Of a DNA stretch of 64,000 nucleotides, positions 17,534 to 24,908 are shown piece by piece. The notes under the pieces were generated by a model. That model had not been told where the DNA came from, ran no database searches, and was given only the letters and a program-made list of their open reading frames with translations. Both the position numbers and the translations under genes were made by a program. The number at the start of each line of letters is the position of its first letter. Position 1 is the stretch's first letter. The DNA is from Bacteroidales bacterium (GTDB taxonomy: Bacteria; Bacteroidota; Bacteroidia; Bacteroidales; WCHB1-69). The stretch is taken from contig JAFRUI010000022.1 in NCBI GenBank assembly GCA_017438945.1, positions 62,001-126,000 of the forward strand, written 5' to 3'.

Positions 17534-18172
17534 TCATTGTGCCAAATAGGGGTTTCCTCTCCGTTCACGCCCCACGGTGGTAGGACCGCCGTGACCGGAA
17601 AGGATTGTCACCTCATCAGGAAGCGGAAGTATTTTTTCTCGGATGCTCTGTTGCAGGAGCGCTTCATTCCCGGTAGGAAGGTCGCTGCGTCCTACGCTTA
17701 ATTCAAAAATCAAATCACCTGTGATAATTAGTTTGTTATCAGCACTATATAGACAGATGCTCCCGTCACAGTGACCGGGAGTGTAGAGTACCTTGAGTTT
17801 TTGGTTCCCGAAGGTCACCACATCGCCCTCCTGAAGGAACCGGTCGGGAGCGGGCATTTTCTCCGTCTCCAAGCCAAAAGCAGCAGCGTATGCGAATGCT
17901 TTGTTGTAAATTGGCATCCCCGCTTCGTGCATCAGCAGTTCCGGATGGTATTCCGCCATGCACCACGGGTTGCCCGCGATGTGGTCGATATGAGGATGTG
18001 TATTGATGATGTACTTGACTCTCAAATTTTTGGCGGAGACATATTCGCGAATTTGTTCGTCTTCGTAAGATCGGCAGTTACCCGGATCCACAATCACCGC
18101 CTCGCCTGTTTCATCCGACAGAAGGTAAGTGTTCACCATGATCGGATTGAAATGAAACGTTTTAATCTCCAT
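17534..18172 (-). CDS. metallo-beta-lactamase-fold hydrolase (glyoxalase II-like)
   Basis: A 213-residue cytoplasmic MBL-fold hydrolase. Metal-binding motifs are INTHPHIDHIAGN (HxHxDH), LYTPGHCDGSICLY, and the Asp in LIITGDLIFELSVGRSDLP, with a final LSGHGGPTTVGRE. This short form is commonly annotated as hydroxyacylglutathione hydrolase, but Bacteroidetes usually lack glutathione, so the thioester substrate is uncertain. The ATG at 18172 begins the conserved strand EIKTFHFNPIMVNTYL; an upstream extension to 18268 would overlap the YwqK gene and has no homology, so I reject it. Confidence 0.88.
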   Translation of the reverse strand: MEIKTFHFNPIMVNTYLLSDETGEAVIVDPGNCRSYEDEQIREYVSAKNLRVKYIINTHPHIDHIAGNPWCMAEYHPELLMHEAGMPIYNKAFAYAAAFGLETEKMPAPDRFLQEGDVVTFGNQKLKVLYTPGHCDGSICLYSADNKLIITGDLIFELSVGRSDLPTGNEALLQQSIREKILPLPDEVTILSGHGGPTTVGRERRGNPYLAQ

Positions 18173-18236
18173 ATTCACTATTTTTAACTTGGACTCCCCA
18201 ACCAACTCACGCAGGGATTTATGTTTTTTTAACAGA

Positions 18237-19553
18237 TTAAAAGGGTGTCTTTTTGGGGTCGGTGACATAGACTTCTTTCACTTTATGTCCGTTGTTGAAA
18301 ATGGCGCTGTATGACAACTTTCCTTGCGGGGTCCAGCTCGACCACTTGCCGTGGCGCAAGCGGTTCTTGTAACAACCCTGTGTGTGCTTCACCCCATTAT
18401 CATAGTATTCGGTGAAAGAGCCTTCGGGCACGTCATGAACAAAGTTCTGTTCCCGGATCTTTTTTTCATGCATGTTGTAAAACACCCATTTTCCCTCTTT
18501 CAAGTCGTTGGAATACTTGCCTTTAGAGAGGATATGTCCGTTTTGTGCGTACTCGTTCCAAACACCGTTTTTCAGATCGTTGATGTATTTTCCCTGACGG
18601 TGCATTTTGCCGGTTTCCTCCCAAAACATAGTGCAAAGGCCGTTCAGCTTTCCGGCTTTGTAGTTGTTTTCGTATTTTTTGTAGCCGTTTTCGAACCATC
18701 CTTCCCAAAAACCATCCATTATGCCGTCTTTAAATGTGCCTTGGTCTTTGGTTTTTCCGTTATGGAAATAAGCAATCCATTTTCCGTTTTCTTTGTCATT
18801 TTTGAAAGACCCTTCGCGTTGCAATTTACCGTCCTCAAACCACGCTTTCCATAATCCTTCGCGTTTCCCGTTAACATAATTGCCTTTACGCCAGACTTTT
18901 CCGTTTTCATAGTAATAGGTCCAAGTGCCCTGCTGCAACCCGTTTTCAAAATTGCCTTCACTGCCGATGCGACCCTCATTGTCGTAGAATTTCCACAATC
19001 CTTGCTGCAAACCGTGCACCAGCTTGCCTTCCATGTCCTTCTTTCCTCCTCGGCTCCACCAACAGGCATCACCTTCCAGCAAGCCCATATCATAAGTGCC
19101 TTCGAAGTATTTTTCCCCGTTGTCGAAATATTCGATCACATGGCCATGAATGCTGTCATCGATATAAACAGCTTTTTTATAAAGCTGTCCATTAGGATGA
19201 TAGAATGTCCATTCGCCATTCCTCCGGCCTTCTTTGAACTGACCTTCCGACTCCACACGGCCAGACTGGAACCAGCTTTTGAACGGGCCATTATCAGCAT
19301 GGTATTCCTGACCGAGCTTGCCGTCGTCATACCATACTTTCCACACGCCAACTTTGATGCCGTCGCGGTAGTCGCCTTCTGTCCACTTGGAGCCGTTATT
19401 ATGAAAATAGATCCAATGTCCTTGTTTCACCCCCTTTTTCTGCACACCGATGGACATCAGTTTTCCGTTTTTCCAATAGGTTTTGGTCGTGTCCTGCGCC
19501 GATAAACTACCTATCAGCGCCACGCACAGCCATAACAAAAGTATCTTTTTCAT
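18237..19553 (-). CDS. exported YwqK/MORN-repeat protein (about 16 repeats)
   Basis: A 438-residue exported protein with signal peptide MKKILLLWLCVALIGSLSAQ. The rest is built from about sixteen repeats of roughly 23 residues of the form G-x-W-x-x-Y/W-x-x-x-G-K, for example GHWIYFHNNG, GEWTFYHPNG, GTWTYYYENG, GLWKAWFEDG and GKWVFYNMHE. These match the YwqK/MORN_2 repeat. Some family members are annotated as antitoxins, but that label is poorly supported and there is no toxin here. The repeats probably form an extended beta-sheet binding surface in the periplasm or at the cell surface. No T9SS sorting domain is present. Confidence 0.85.
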   Translation of the reverse strand: MKKILLLWLCVALIGSLSAQDTTKTYWKNGKLMSIGVQKKGVKQGHWIYFHNNGSKWTEGDYRDGIKVGVWKVWYDDGKLGQEYHADNGPFKSWFQSGRVESEGQFKEGRRNGEWTFYHPNGQLYKKAVYIDDSIHGHVIEYFDNGEKYFEGTYDMGLLEGDACWWSRGGKKDMEGKLVHGLQQGLWKFYDNEGRIGSEGNFENGLQQGTWTYYYENGKVWRKGNYVNGKREGLWKAWFEDGKLQREGSFKNDKENGKWIAYFHNGKTKDQGTFKDGIMDGFWEGWFENGYKKYENNYKAGKLNGLCTMFWEETGKMHRQGKYINDLKNGVWNEYAQNGHILSKGKYSNDLKEGKWVFYNMHEKKIREQNFVHDVPEGSFTEYYDNGVKHTQGCYKNRLRHGKWSSWTPQGKLSYSAIFNNGHKVKEVYVTDPKKTPF

Positions 19554-19571
19554 TCTTAAATTTTTAGGGGG

Positions 19572-19579
19572 CAAAAATA
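19572..19579 (-). promoter_or_regulatory. -7 element TATTTTTG of the YwqK-repeat gene
   Basis: Reverse-strand match 18 nt before the ATG at 19553. Confidence 0.6.
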
Positions 19580-19620
19580 CAATTTTTTAGGCAACAGGCC
19601 ACTAAGCGATGGGTAATAAA

Positions 19621-19655
19621 AAAAGGGAACATCAATCGAATTGACATTCCCTTTT
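19621..19655 (-). terminator. intrinsic terminator of the T9SS gene at 19679-21424
   Basis: On the minus strand AAAAGGGAATGTCAAT pairs with ATTGATGTTCCCTTTT around a TCG loop, followed by further T residues. It lies 24 nt beyond the stop codon. Confidence 0.85.
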
Positions 19656-19678
19656 GCAAGTTCAATATAAGTCGTGGA

Positions 19679-21424
19679 TTATTTGACAACTACCTGTTTG
19701 GTGACAGTTCCGTTGGTTGCCGTCACTTTCACGGCGTAGGTGCCGGGAGCCATACCGGAGGTAGAAATAGTGACGTGAGAATCATTGCAGAATTGTTCGA
19801 ACACAAGTTGTCCCATCATGTTATAGACTTCCACACGTTGGATTTGGTCGGAGGTCACCTGCACAAAGTTGGTTGCGGGGTTCGGATAGACTTTCACCTC
19901 AATTTGGTTGTACTCGTTGACAGAGACATCGGTAACGGACAGGGAGACGGGAATCTCGACTTCGCCGTTTTCAATGTCGCTGGAGAAGCAGTGAAGTTTA
20001 GCAGTTTTGGTGTCGCCGACATTCATGCCGTTCGAGTTGACCGTGACAGTTTCCGTAACATTTGCCCCGGCATTGATGTTGCCTTCAGCGGGGTTCACAG
20101 TCAGCCATGGGGTGATAGGCGTTCCGTCAATTTTGCCGCCCAGACACAAGTTGAAATCGTATGAACCGCTGGTGAAACGGTTGTACCAGGTGGAACCTAC
20201 CTTATACCAGCAACTGTAGTCGTTAGCAAAGCCTCCGTCCAGAGGAGCGAGGTAAGATCCTTCAGGTTGTGTGAACCAAACACCAAACCACAAGTCGCTA
20301 CCGTCAATCAGGTAAGGAGTAGTGAGTTGGATGTGATTCCATCCGCTGTCAGGGGTGAATGTTTGTTCATAGACTACAGCACCGGGTCCTGGATGCAGGA
20401 GAGAGTTGTTCATGCCATAGACGCGAATCTTAGCAGTGGGGAGAGCTTCACCCATAAAGAAATCAATTTCATTGAGGGTTTTACCGATATGTTGTTGAAG
20501 AGCAGAGGAAGGGAAGCAGATTGCGAGATCTACATCAGTGGCAGAAGTCCAACCAACCGAAGTGTAGGGGTCGTCAACATAGTAGTGCATATCAACAGCA
20601 CCTGTGGATGCCGGATTAGGGTTGGGAATGTCGTAGGTGGTTACAACATAATAGTCTGTACTGCCTGTACCAGGGTTGTTCATCGTGAAAGTTTGGGAAG
20701 CAGTGCCATTAGGATACATAGAGAAAGTAAGATTTTCGGCATCAACAGCAAATTGACCGACCAAGGCGGCAGAAACCTCCGTCACAACGAAGTCGTCAAC
20801 ATAGTAAGTACCGACAGCATTGTTGGGAGCGCCGGCATAGAAATTGATACCTGCCAACTGGTTGGTGCCGTTGGTATTGCCCGACTGGTAGCTGAATGGC
20901 CATGAGTGAACGGCCACATTGTTGACAGTCAGCGAAGCGGTGTTGTTGTCTATATCCACATCAAACTCAATCGGGAACCATGCGTCGGAGGGGCAGGTGA
21001 AGTTGTACTCGGCGCCTCCAACTTCGAGGTATCCGGAACCGCTGTTAGTGAAATAACATTGCAGTGCCCATTGGTTGAGCAAAATGTGCTGGATGTTGAA
21101 ATATGCTCCGCTGCCGGAAGAGGGTATATAGTAATTGAAAGTGAGAGTATAGTGCCCAGAAGTGTAGTTGCCGAAAGGATAGACCTGATCGTTGCTTCCG
21201 GTGATGTACAGCGAATTGGGAGCGGAAGCGGCTTGTGCTGAAGAAATCACACCATCCTCAGCACCACCTGGCGCAGAACTCCATGTGGTCCAAGCCGAAT
21301 TAGACTGTGCCAGATGACTGCCAGCCGTGTAGGAATCAAAGTTGTCGCTGAAGACAACATTTTGCGCAAACATAAATGAAGTTGCGGCAAACACTAACAA
21401 AAAGAAAAGTAAACCTTTTTTCAT
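19679..21424 (-). CDS. secreted T9SS protein with LamG-like N-terminal domain
   Basis: A 581-residue secreted protein. After the signal peptide (MKKGLLFFLLVFAATSFMFA), residues about 22-190 resemble a concanavalin/LamG-type jelly roll (NVVFSDNFDSYTAGSHLAQ, LTFNYYIPSSGSGAYFN, YYVDDFVVTEV). A middle part follows with WFGVWFTQPEGSYLAPLDG, then a BACON/Ig-like stretch (WLTVNPAEGNINAGANVTET). The end is a type A T9SS sorting domain (VKVYPNPATNFVQVTSDQ to TNGTVTKQVVVK). No catalytic motif is seen; a ligand-binding surface protein is likely. The ATG at 21424 is preferred to a TTG two codons earlier. It is flanked by its own promoter and a strong terminator. Confidence 0.85.
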   Translation of the reverse strand: MKKGLLFFLLVFAATSFMFAQNVVFSDNFDSYTAGSHLAQSNSAWTTWSSAPGGAEDGVISSAQAASAPNSLYITGSNDQVYPFGNYTSGHYTLTFNYYIPSSGSGAYFNIQHILLNQWALQCYFTNSGSGYLEVGGAEYNFTCPSDAWFPIEFDVDIDNNTASLTVNNVAVHSWPFSYQSGNTNGTNQLAGINFYAGAPNNAVGTYYVDDFVVTEVSAALVGQFAVDAENLTFSMYPNGTASQTFTMNNPGTGSTDYYVVTTYDIPNPNPASTGAVDMHYYVDDPYTSVGWTSATDVDLAICFPSSALQQHIGKTLNEIDFFMGEALPTAKIRVYGMNNSLLHPGPGAVVYEQTFTPDSGWNHIQLTTPYLIDGSDLWFGVWFTQPEGSYLAPLDGGFANDYSCWYKVGSTWYNRFTSGSYDFNLCLGGKIDGTPITPWLTVNPAEGNINAGANVTETVTVNSNGMNVGDTKTAKLHCFSSDIENGEVEIPVSLSVTDVSVNEYNQIEVKVYPNPATNFVQVTSDQIQRVEVYNMMGQLVFEQFCNDSHVTISTSGMAPGTYAVKVTATNGTVTKQVVVK

Positions 21425-21449
21425 AAGCAATAGATTTTAAATGATGATG

Positions 21450-21457
21450 CAAAAGTA
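21450..21457 (-). promoter_or_regulatory. -7 element TACTTTTG of the T9SS LamG-like gene
   Basis: Reverse-strand match 25 nt before the ATG at 21424. Confidence 0.6.
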
Positions 21458-21508
21458 AAAAATATTTGCCATCATTATTATGAAAAAAAAATTTACTTCA
21501 AACGATAT

Positions 21509-23206
21509 TTATCGGCAGATTTTCCTCACTGCCATACGTCCTTGGTTATCCTTAATGTTCAGAATATAAACCCCTGCGGCCCATTGGCTGCTGGAAATCT
21601 TCACGCTGTTGTCACCATGAACAGAAATATGGTCAATTTGCTGTCCGAAAGCGTTATAGACGGTGATTTCCTCCAGATTTTCGCCTTGCACGATTACAAA
21701 ATCATAGGCAGGATTGGGAAAGACGCGCACCAGCAAAGGTTCCCTGTCCTCAATGCCGACCCCGCCGAAATGAAACACATGCGGGTCAGCGGCTCCGATG
21801 TAGGGATGCTTCTCCGCCCGCCCCGACTCGTCTTTCGCATACAGATAGTATTCCACCGTGTCGCCAGGCTGGTATGCGTAGTTCACCGCAGTGAAACTGA
21901 ACGAGTAATCGTCCGCAGAAGTGTTTTGCAACGGATGCCAGTGCCAGTCGCCATGGTTGATACGGAAAAAGACCAACAGGGAGTCGGTTACTAAATCCGC
22001 GCCACTCAAGGCCTTGACTGTGACGGAAATGTTGAGCGGGTCGTCAAGGGAAACCTCGCCTAACAACGGGTAATGTTTCAGATAGAGCATACCGAGATCG
22101 GCCAATTCGTGGGTGCGGCAGTGCAAAGCATCAGTGCTCAGCCACGGTGTGTAATTGCTCTGCATAATGGGCACGATAGTATAGCCGGGCATGGCCTGTT
22201 GATAGGCGGCAATGGCTTCGTTATCGTGAGAGTTGCCGGTCACGGGCACAAAAACATGGTCATTGAGAATCAACGAGTTGGTATATGGGGTGGCTTTATC
22301 GGCGTTCGGGTTGGCATAAACGCGGTAAACTTGGTAGTGGTTTCCCCACGGGGTCACAGCATTTGCAAAAGTTTGGGCCACGTCCTCGTAGTTGCTGTAG
22401 CGCGGGTCGTTGGCCGGTACCTGCCCAATCAGAACCTTATCAACATCGAGGAACTTGCCCCAGCAGTCGATGTGCGCGATGTACTCACCAAGCGGATCGG
22501 GAAGAATCATGTAGTTGTCGATGCCGAGATAGTTTTGGGTCATGGACAAAATGGAGGACTCCGTTTCGGCAGGATTTTCCTGCAACACTAACATGGTGGA
22601 GGCCGCCGTGCCATAGCCGTCAACCATATAGTTACCGCCCGTATGCACCAACGGCATCTCGTAACGACTAACACCCATAAAGTCAACCACAGATTCCAAA
22701 GCCGCGTCATCGTTCGGACGTTGCGGACGGTTATAGACGAAATCAATCACCCTTACGGAATCTTGTCCGTCAACGACAAACCAAGGGCCGTAGTCGCGGG
22801 TCCAGTACGAATCGTGCTGGATAAGCCAAAAGCTCACGTTGGCCATGTTTACCTGATTATTGTTGAAGTAATTACTGGCCTGCATACTGTCGGAATGGGT
22901 GTCCACAAGCACTTTCACCTGAGTGATTTGTGACAATTCACGCACCAGCTCGACAGGAATACCAAGCGGGTAGGCTATCATCACGCCGCCCATGGGCTGG
23001 AATTCAGCAATTGCGGAAACCGGAGCGGTGGGATAAACCGCGTCGCGCAGATGTGCCTGCTGCGACAGATACGGTATCATCATTTTTTCTTCCGTAGTGG
23101 CATGATGCGGGAATTTCGGATGAATATCGTAATGAATTTGCTCGTTTTGAGCAAAAAGGAATCCAAAAAGGACTGTAATCCAAAAAGTAAGAATGTTTCT
23201 TTTCAT
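21509..23206 (-). CDS. peptidylarginine deiminase, Porphyromonas PPAD-like, with T9SS sorting domain
   Basis: A 565-residue secreted enzyme. It has a signal peptide (MKRNILTFWITVLFGFLFAQ), a PAD_porph/agmatine-deiminase catalytic domain (about 60-385), an Ig-like domain (about 390-480) and a type A T9SS sorting domain (VRVFPNPAYDFVIVQGEN to the end). The layout and length match the P. gingivalis virulence enzyme PPAD, which converts C-terminal arginine of peptides to citrulline. By comparison with PPAD from memory, the catalytic residues are all present: Asp138 in YWTRDYG, His245 and Asp247 in EYIAHIDCWGK, and Cys363 in TDALHCRTHE. PPAD uses two arginines in NRPRP to hold the substrate carboxylate; here the segment is NRPQRPNDD (Arg160, Arg163), one residue longer. 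No -7 consensus is visible upstream; the gene sits just past the tRNA-Arg terminator. Confidence 0.88.
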   Translation of the reverse strand: MKRNILTFWITVLFGFLFAQNEQIHYDIHPKFPHHATTEEKMMIPYLSQQAHLRDAVYPTAPVSAIAEFQPMGGVMIAYPLGIPVELVRELSQITQVKVLVDTHSDSMQASNYFNNNQVNMANVSFWLIQHDSYWTRDYGPWFVVDGQDSVRVIDFVYNRPQRPNDDAALESVVDFMGVSRYEMPLVHTGGNYMVDGYGTAASTMLVLQENPAETESSILSMTQNYLGIDNYMILPDPLGEYIAHIDCWGKFLDVDKVLIGQVPANDPRYSNYEDVAQTFANAVTPWGNHYQVYRVYANPNADKATPYTNSLILNDHVFVPVTGNSHDNEAIAAYQQAMPGYTIVPIMQSNYTPWLSTDALHCRTHELADLGMLYLKHYPLLGEVSLDDPLNISVTVKALSGADLVTDSLLVFFRINHGDWHWHPLQNTSADDYSFSFTAVNYAYQPGDTVEYYLYAKDESGRAEKHPYIGAADPHVFHFGGVGIEDREPLLVRVFPNPAYDFVIVQGENLEEITVYNAFGQQIDHISVHGDNSVKISSSQWAAGVYILNIKDNQGRMAVRKICR

Positions 23207-23226
23207 ATTTGATTTTAAACTAAAAA

Positions 23227-23251
23227 ACGCTCAACTTGCAAAATTGAGCGT
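23227..23251 (-). terminator. intrinsic terminator after tRNA-Arg
   Basis: On the minus strand ACGCTCAA and TTGAGCGT pair around a 9-nt loop, followed by a T run. It lies between tRNA-Arg and the deiminase start codon. Confidence 0.8.
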
Positions 23252-23261
23252 TTTATTTTTG

Positions 23262-23335
23262 TGACCCCTGCAGGATTCAAACCTGCAACCTTTTGATCCG
23301 TAGTCAAATGCTCTATTCAGTTGAGCTAAGGGGCC
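23262..23335 (-). tRNA. tRNA-Arg (ACG)
   Basis: A 74-nt cloverleaf: acceptor GGCCCCT pairs with AGGGGTC (one G-T), D arm GCTCAACTGAATAGAGC, anticodon stem TTTGA/TCAAA with loop CTACGGA (anticodon ACG, A34 expected to become inosine), and T arm GCAGGTTTGAATCCTGC. CCA is not encoded. It has its own promoter and terminator. Confidence 0.97.
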
Positions 23336-23352
23336 GTGCTTCAAAAGAGCGT

Positions 23353-23376
23353 GCAAAAATACACTTTTTTTAATAT
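23353..23376 (-). promoter_or_regulatory. tRNA-Arg promoter (24-nt block shared with tRNA-Lys)
   Basis: Identical over 24 bases to the tRNA-Lys promoter at 16377-16400, including GTGTATTTTTGC with -7 element TATTTTTG and the upstream A/T block. Confidence 0.75.
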
Positions 23377-23432
23377 CATGGTGTTTGAAAAAAATTTTTT
23401 TATTTCAGATGCCGTATGTTGAAAAAAAAATG

Positions 23433-23440
23433 TATTTTTG
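23433..23440 (+). promoter_or_regulatory. -7 element TATTTTTG of tRNA-Gln
   Basis: An A9 tract, TG, then TATTTTTGC, 22 nt before the tRNA 5' end. The A-tract plus GTATTTTTGC layout parallels the other two tRNA promoters. Confidence 0.7.
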
Positions 23441-23462
23441 CCGCCGAATTGATGATAAAGGA

Positions 23463-23533
23463 TGAGCTATGGTGTAATGGTAGCACTACAGATTTTGGTT
23501 CTGCCTGTGTAGGTTCGAGTCCTGCTAGCTCAA
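23463..23533 (+). tRNA. tRNA-Gln (TTG)
   Basis: A 71-nt cloverleaf: acceptor TGAGCTA pairs perfectly with TAGCTCA, D arm GGTGTAATGGTAGCAC, anticodon stem CAGA/TCTG with loop TTTTGGT (anticodon TTG), T arm TGTAGGTTCGAGTCCTGC. CCA is not encoded. A hairpin terminator follows within 7 nt. Confidence 0.95.
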
Positions 23534-23539
23534 CAAGAA

Positions 23540-23569
23540 ACTCTCACCGATTTGGTGGGAGTTTTTTTT
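23540..23569 (+). terminator. intrinsic terminator after tRNA-Gln
   Basis: ACTCTCACC pairs with GGTGGGAGT (one wobble) around GATTT, followed by a T8 run. Confidence 0.9.
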
Positions 23570-23613
23570 ACAAAATTGCAAGTTAAAATTATAATACATT
23601 AATATTTATTAAG

Positions 23614-24855
23614 ATGGAAGAACAAATAAATCTTATCAGCACTTTTGCCGATTTCAAGGAATCCAAAAGCATTGACAGAGAGACGCTTATGCACATTTTG
23701 GAAGATGTTTTCGTAAGTGCGCTAACCAAGAAATACGGTGCGAACGCCGAGTTCAACGTCATTGTCAATGTTGACCGTGGAGATCTGGAGATCCAACATT
23801 CCCTCAAGGTGGTGGAAGACGATCAGGTTACAGATCCGGCCAACCAGATTGCCTTGTCTGATGCCATAAAGATAGAACCAGACTTTGAGGTGGGCGAAGA
23901 AGTGATTGAGCAGATTCAGCTTTCCGATTTCCAGCGCCGCGAGATTCTCGCCCTTCGCCAGAACCTCAGCAACAAAATTCTGGAACACGAAAAAGATGTC
24001 ATATTCCACAAGTATGAACCCCGCAAGGGCGAACTCATCACCGGTGAGGTAAGCCAGGTCTGGAAAAAGGAGATTCTGGTCATAGATGATGACCGAGTGG
24101 AGATGGTACTCCCGAAATCTGAACAGATTCCAACGGATTATTATAAGAAAGGTGACAGCATCATGGCCGTTATCACCTCTGTGGATGTGGTCAATGGTTC
24201 CCCGCGTATCCTTCTTTCCCGTACTTCCCCGCGATTCCTCGAATGCTTGATGGAACGCGCTATTCCTGAAATCGAAGAGGGTGTCATCATGATCCGTGAC
24301 ATTGTGCGTGTGCCCGGCGAAAGAGCCAAAGTGCTGGTGGAGACGTACGACGACCGTATTGACCCGGTGGGCGCCTGTGTCGGTGTGAAGGGCAGCCGTA
24401 TCCATGACACGGTTCGCGAACTCCGCAATGAAAACATCGACATCATCAACTACACGGATAAAAAGGAACTCTTGATTGCCCGCGCCCTCAACCCTGCGAA
24501 GATTTCCTCTATCGAATTGGACGAAGAGAACAAAACCGCCAATGTCTATATGAAATCCGACCAAGTGTCGTTGGCAATCGGCAAGGGCGGCTATAACATC
24601 AAACTGGCCAGCAAACTGTCTGGATACGAGATAGATGTCTTCAGAGATGATATTAAAGAGGAATATGTTATTCCGTTGTCTGAATTCAACGATGTGTTTG
24701 ACCAATGGGTGATTGACACCTTTATCGGCATCGGATGCGACACCGCAGAGAGCATTCTCCAACTCAGCCGTGAGGAACTTATCCGCCGTACGGACCTTGA
24801 AGAGGAAACAGTGGACGCTATGATTGCTGCCGTTAAAGAAGAACTGGCCAAATAA
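23614..24855 (+). CDS. nusA: transcription termination/antitermination factor NusA
   Basis: NusA binds RNA polymerase and nascent RNA and controls pausing, termination and antitermination. The 413-residue protein has the N-terminal polymerase-binding domain (1-130, with [19 protein letters not shown]), an S1 domain (about 133-200, [20 protein letters not shown]), KH domains (about 230-350, [20 protein letters not shown] and [20 protein letters not shown]) and a single C-terminal acidic helical repeat. No rimP lies upstream, where it stands in most bacteria; instead the tRNA-Gln gene and its terminator precede it. infB follows after 53 nt. Confidence 0.97.
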   Translation: MEEQINLISTFADFKESKSIDRETLMHILEDVFVSALTKKYGANAEFNVIVNVDRGDLEIQHSLKVVEDDQVTDPANQIALSDAIKIEPDFEVGEEVIEQIQLSDFQRREILALRQNLSNKILEHEKDVIFHKYEPRKGELITGEVSQVWKKEILVIDDDRVEMVLPKSEQIPTDYYKKGDSIMAVITSVDVVNGSPRILLSRTSPRFLECLMERAIPEIEEGVIMIRDIVRVPGERAKVLVETYDDRIDPVGACVGVKGSRIHDTVRELRNENIDIINYTDKKELLIARALNPAKISSIELDEENKTANVYMKSDQVSLAIGKGGYNIKLASKLSGYEIDVFRDDIKEEYVIPLSEFNDVFDQWVIDTFIGIGCDTAESILQLSREELIRRTDLEEETVDAMIAAVKEELAK

Positions 24856-24908
24856 TTTCACCTCTTTCACTTTTCATTTTTTCAGTATTAACACCAAAAT
24901 TTCTTAAT

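Noticed and set aside
23207..23226. A -7 promoter for the deiminase gene
   Set aside because: The nearest candidate (CAATTTTG within the tRNA-Arg terminator) lacks the conserved T of TAnnTTTG, so I did not list it as a promoter.
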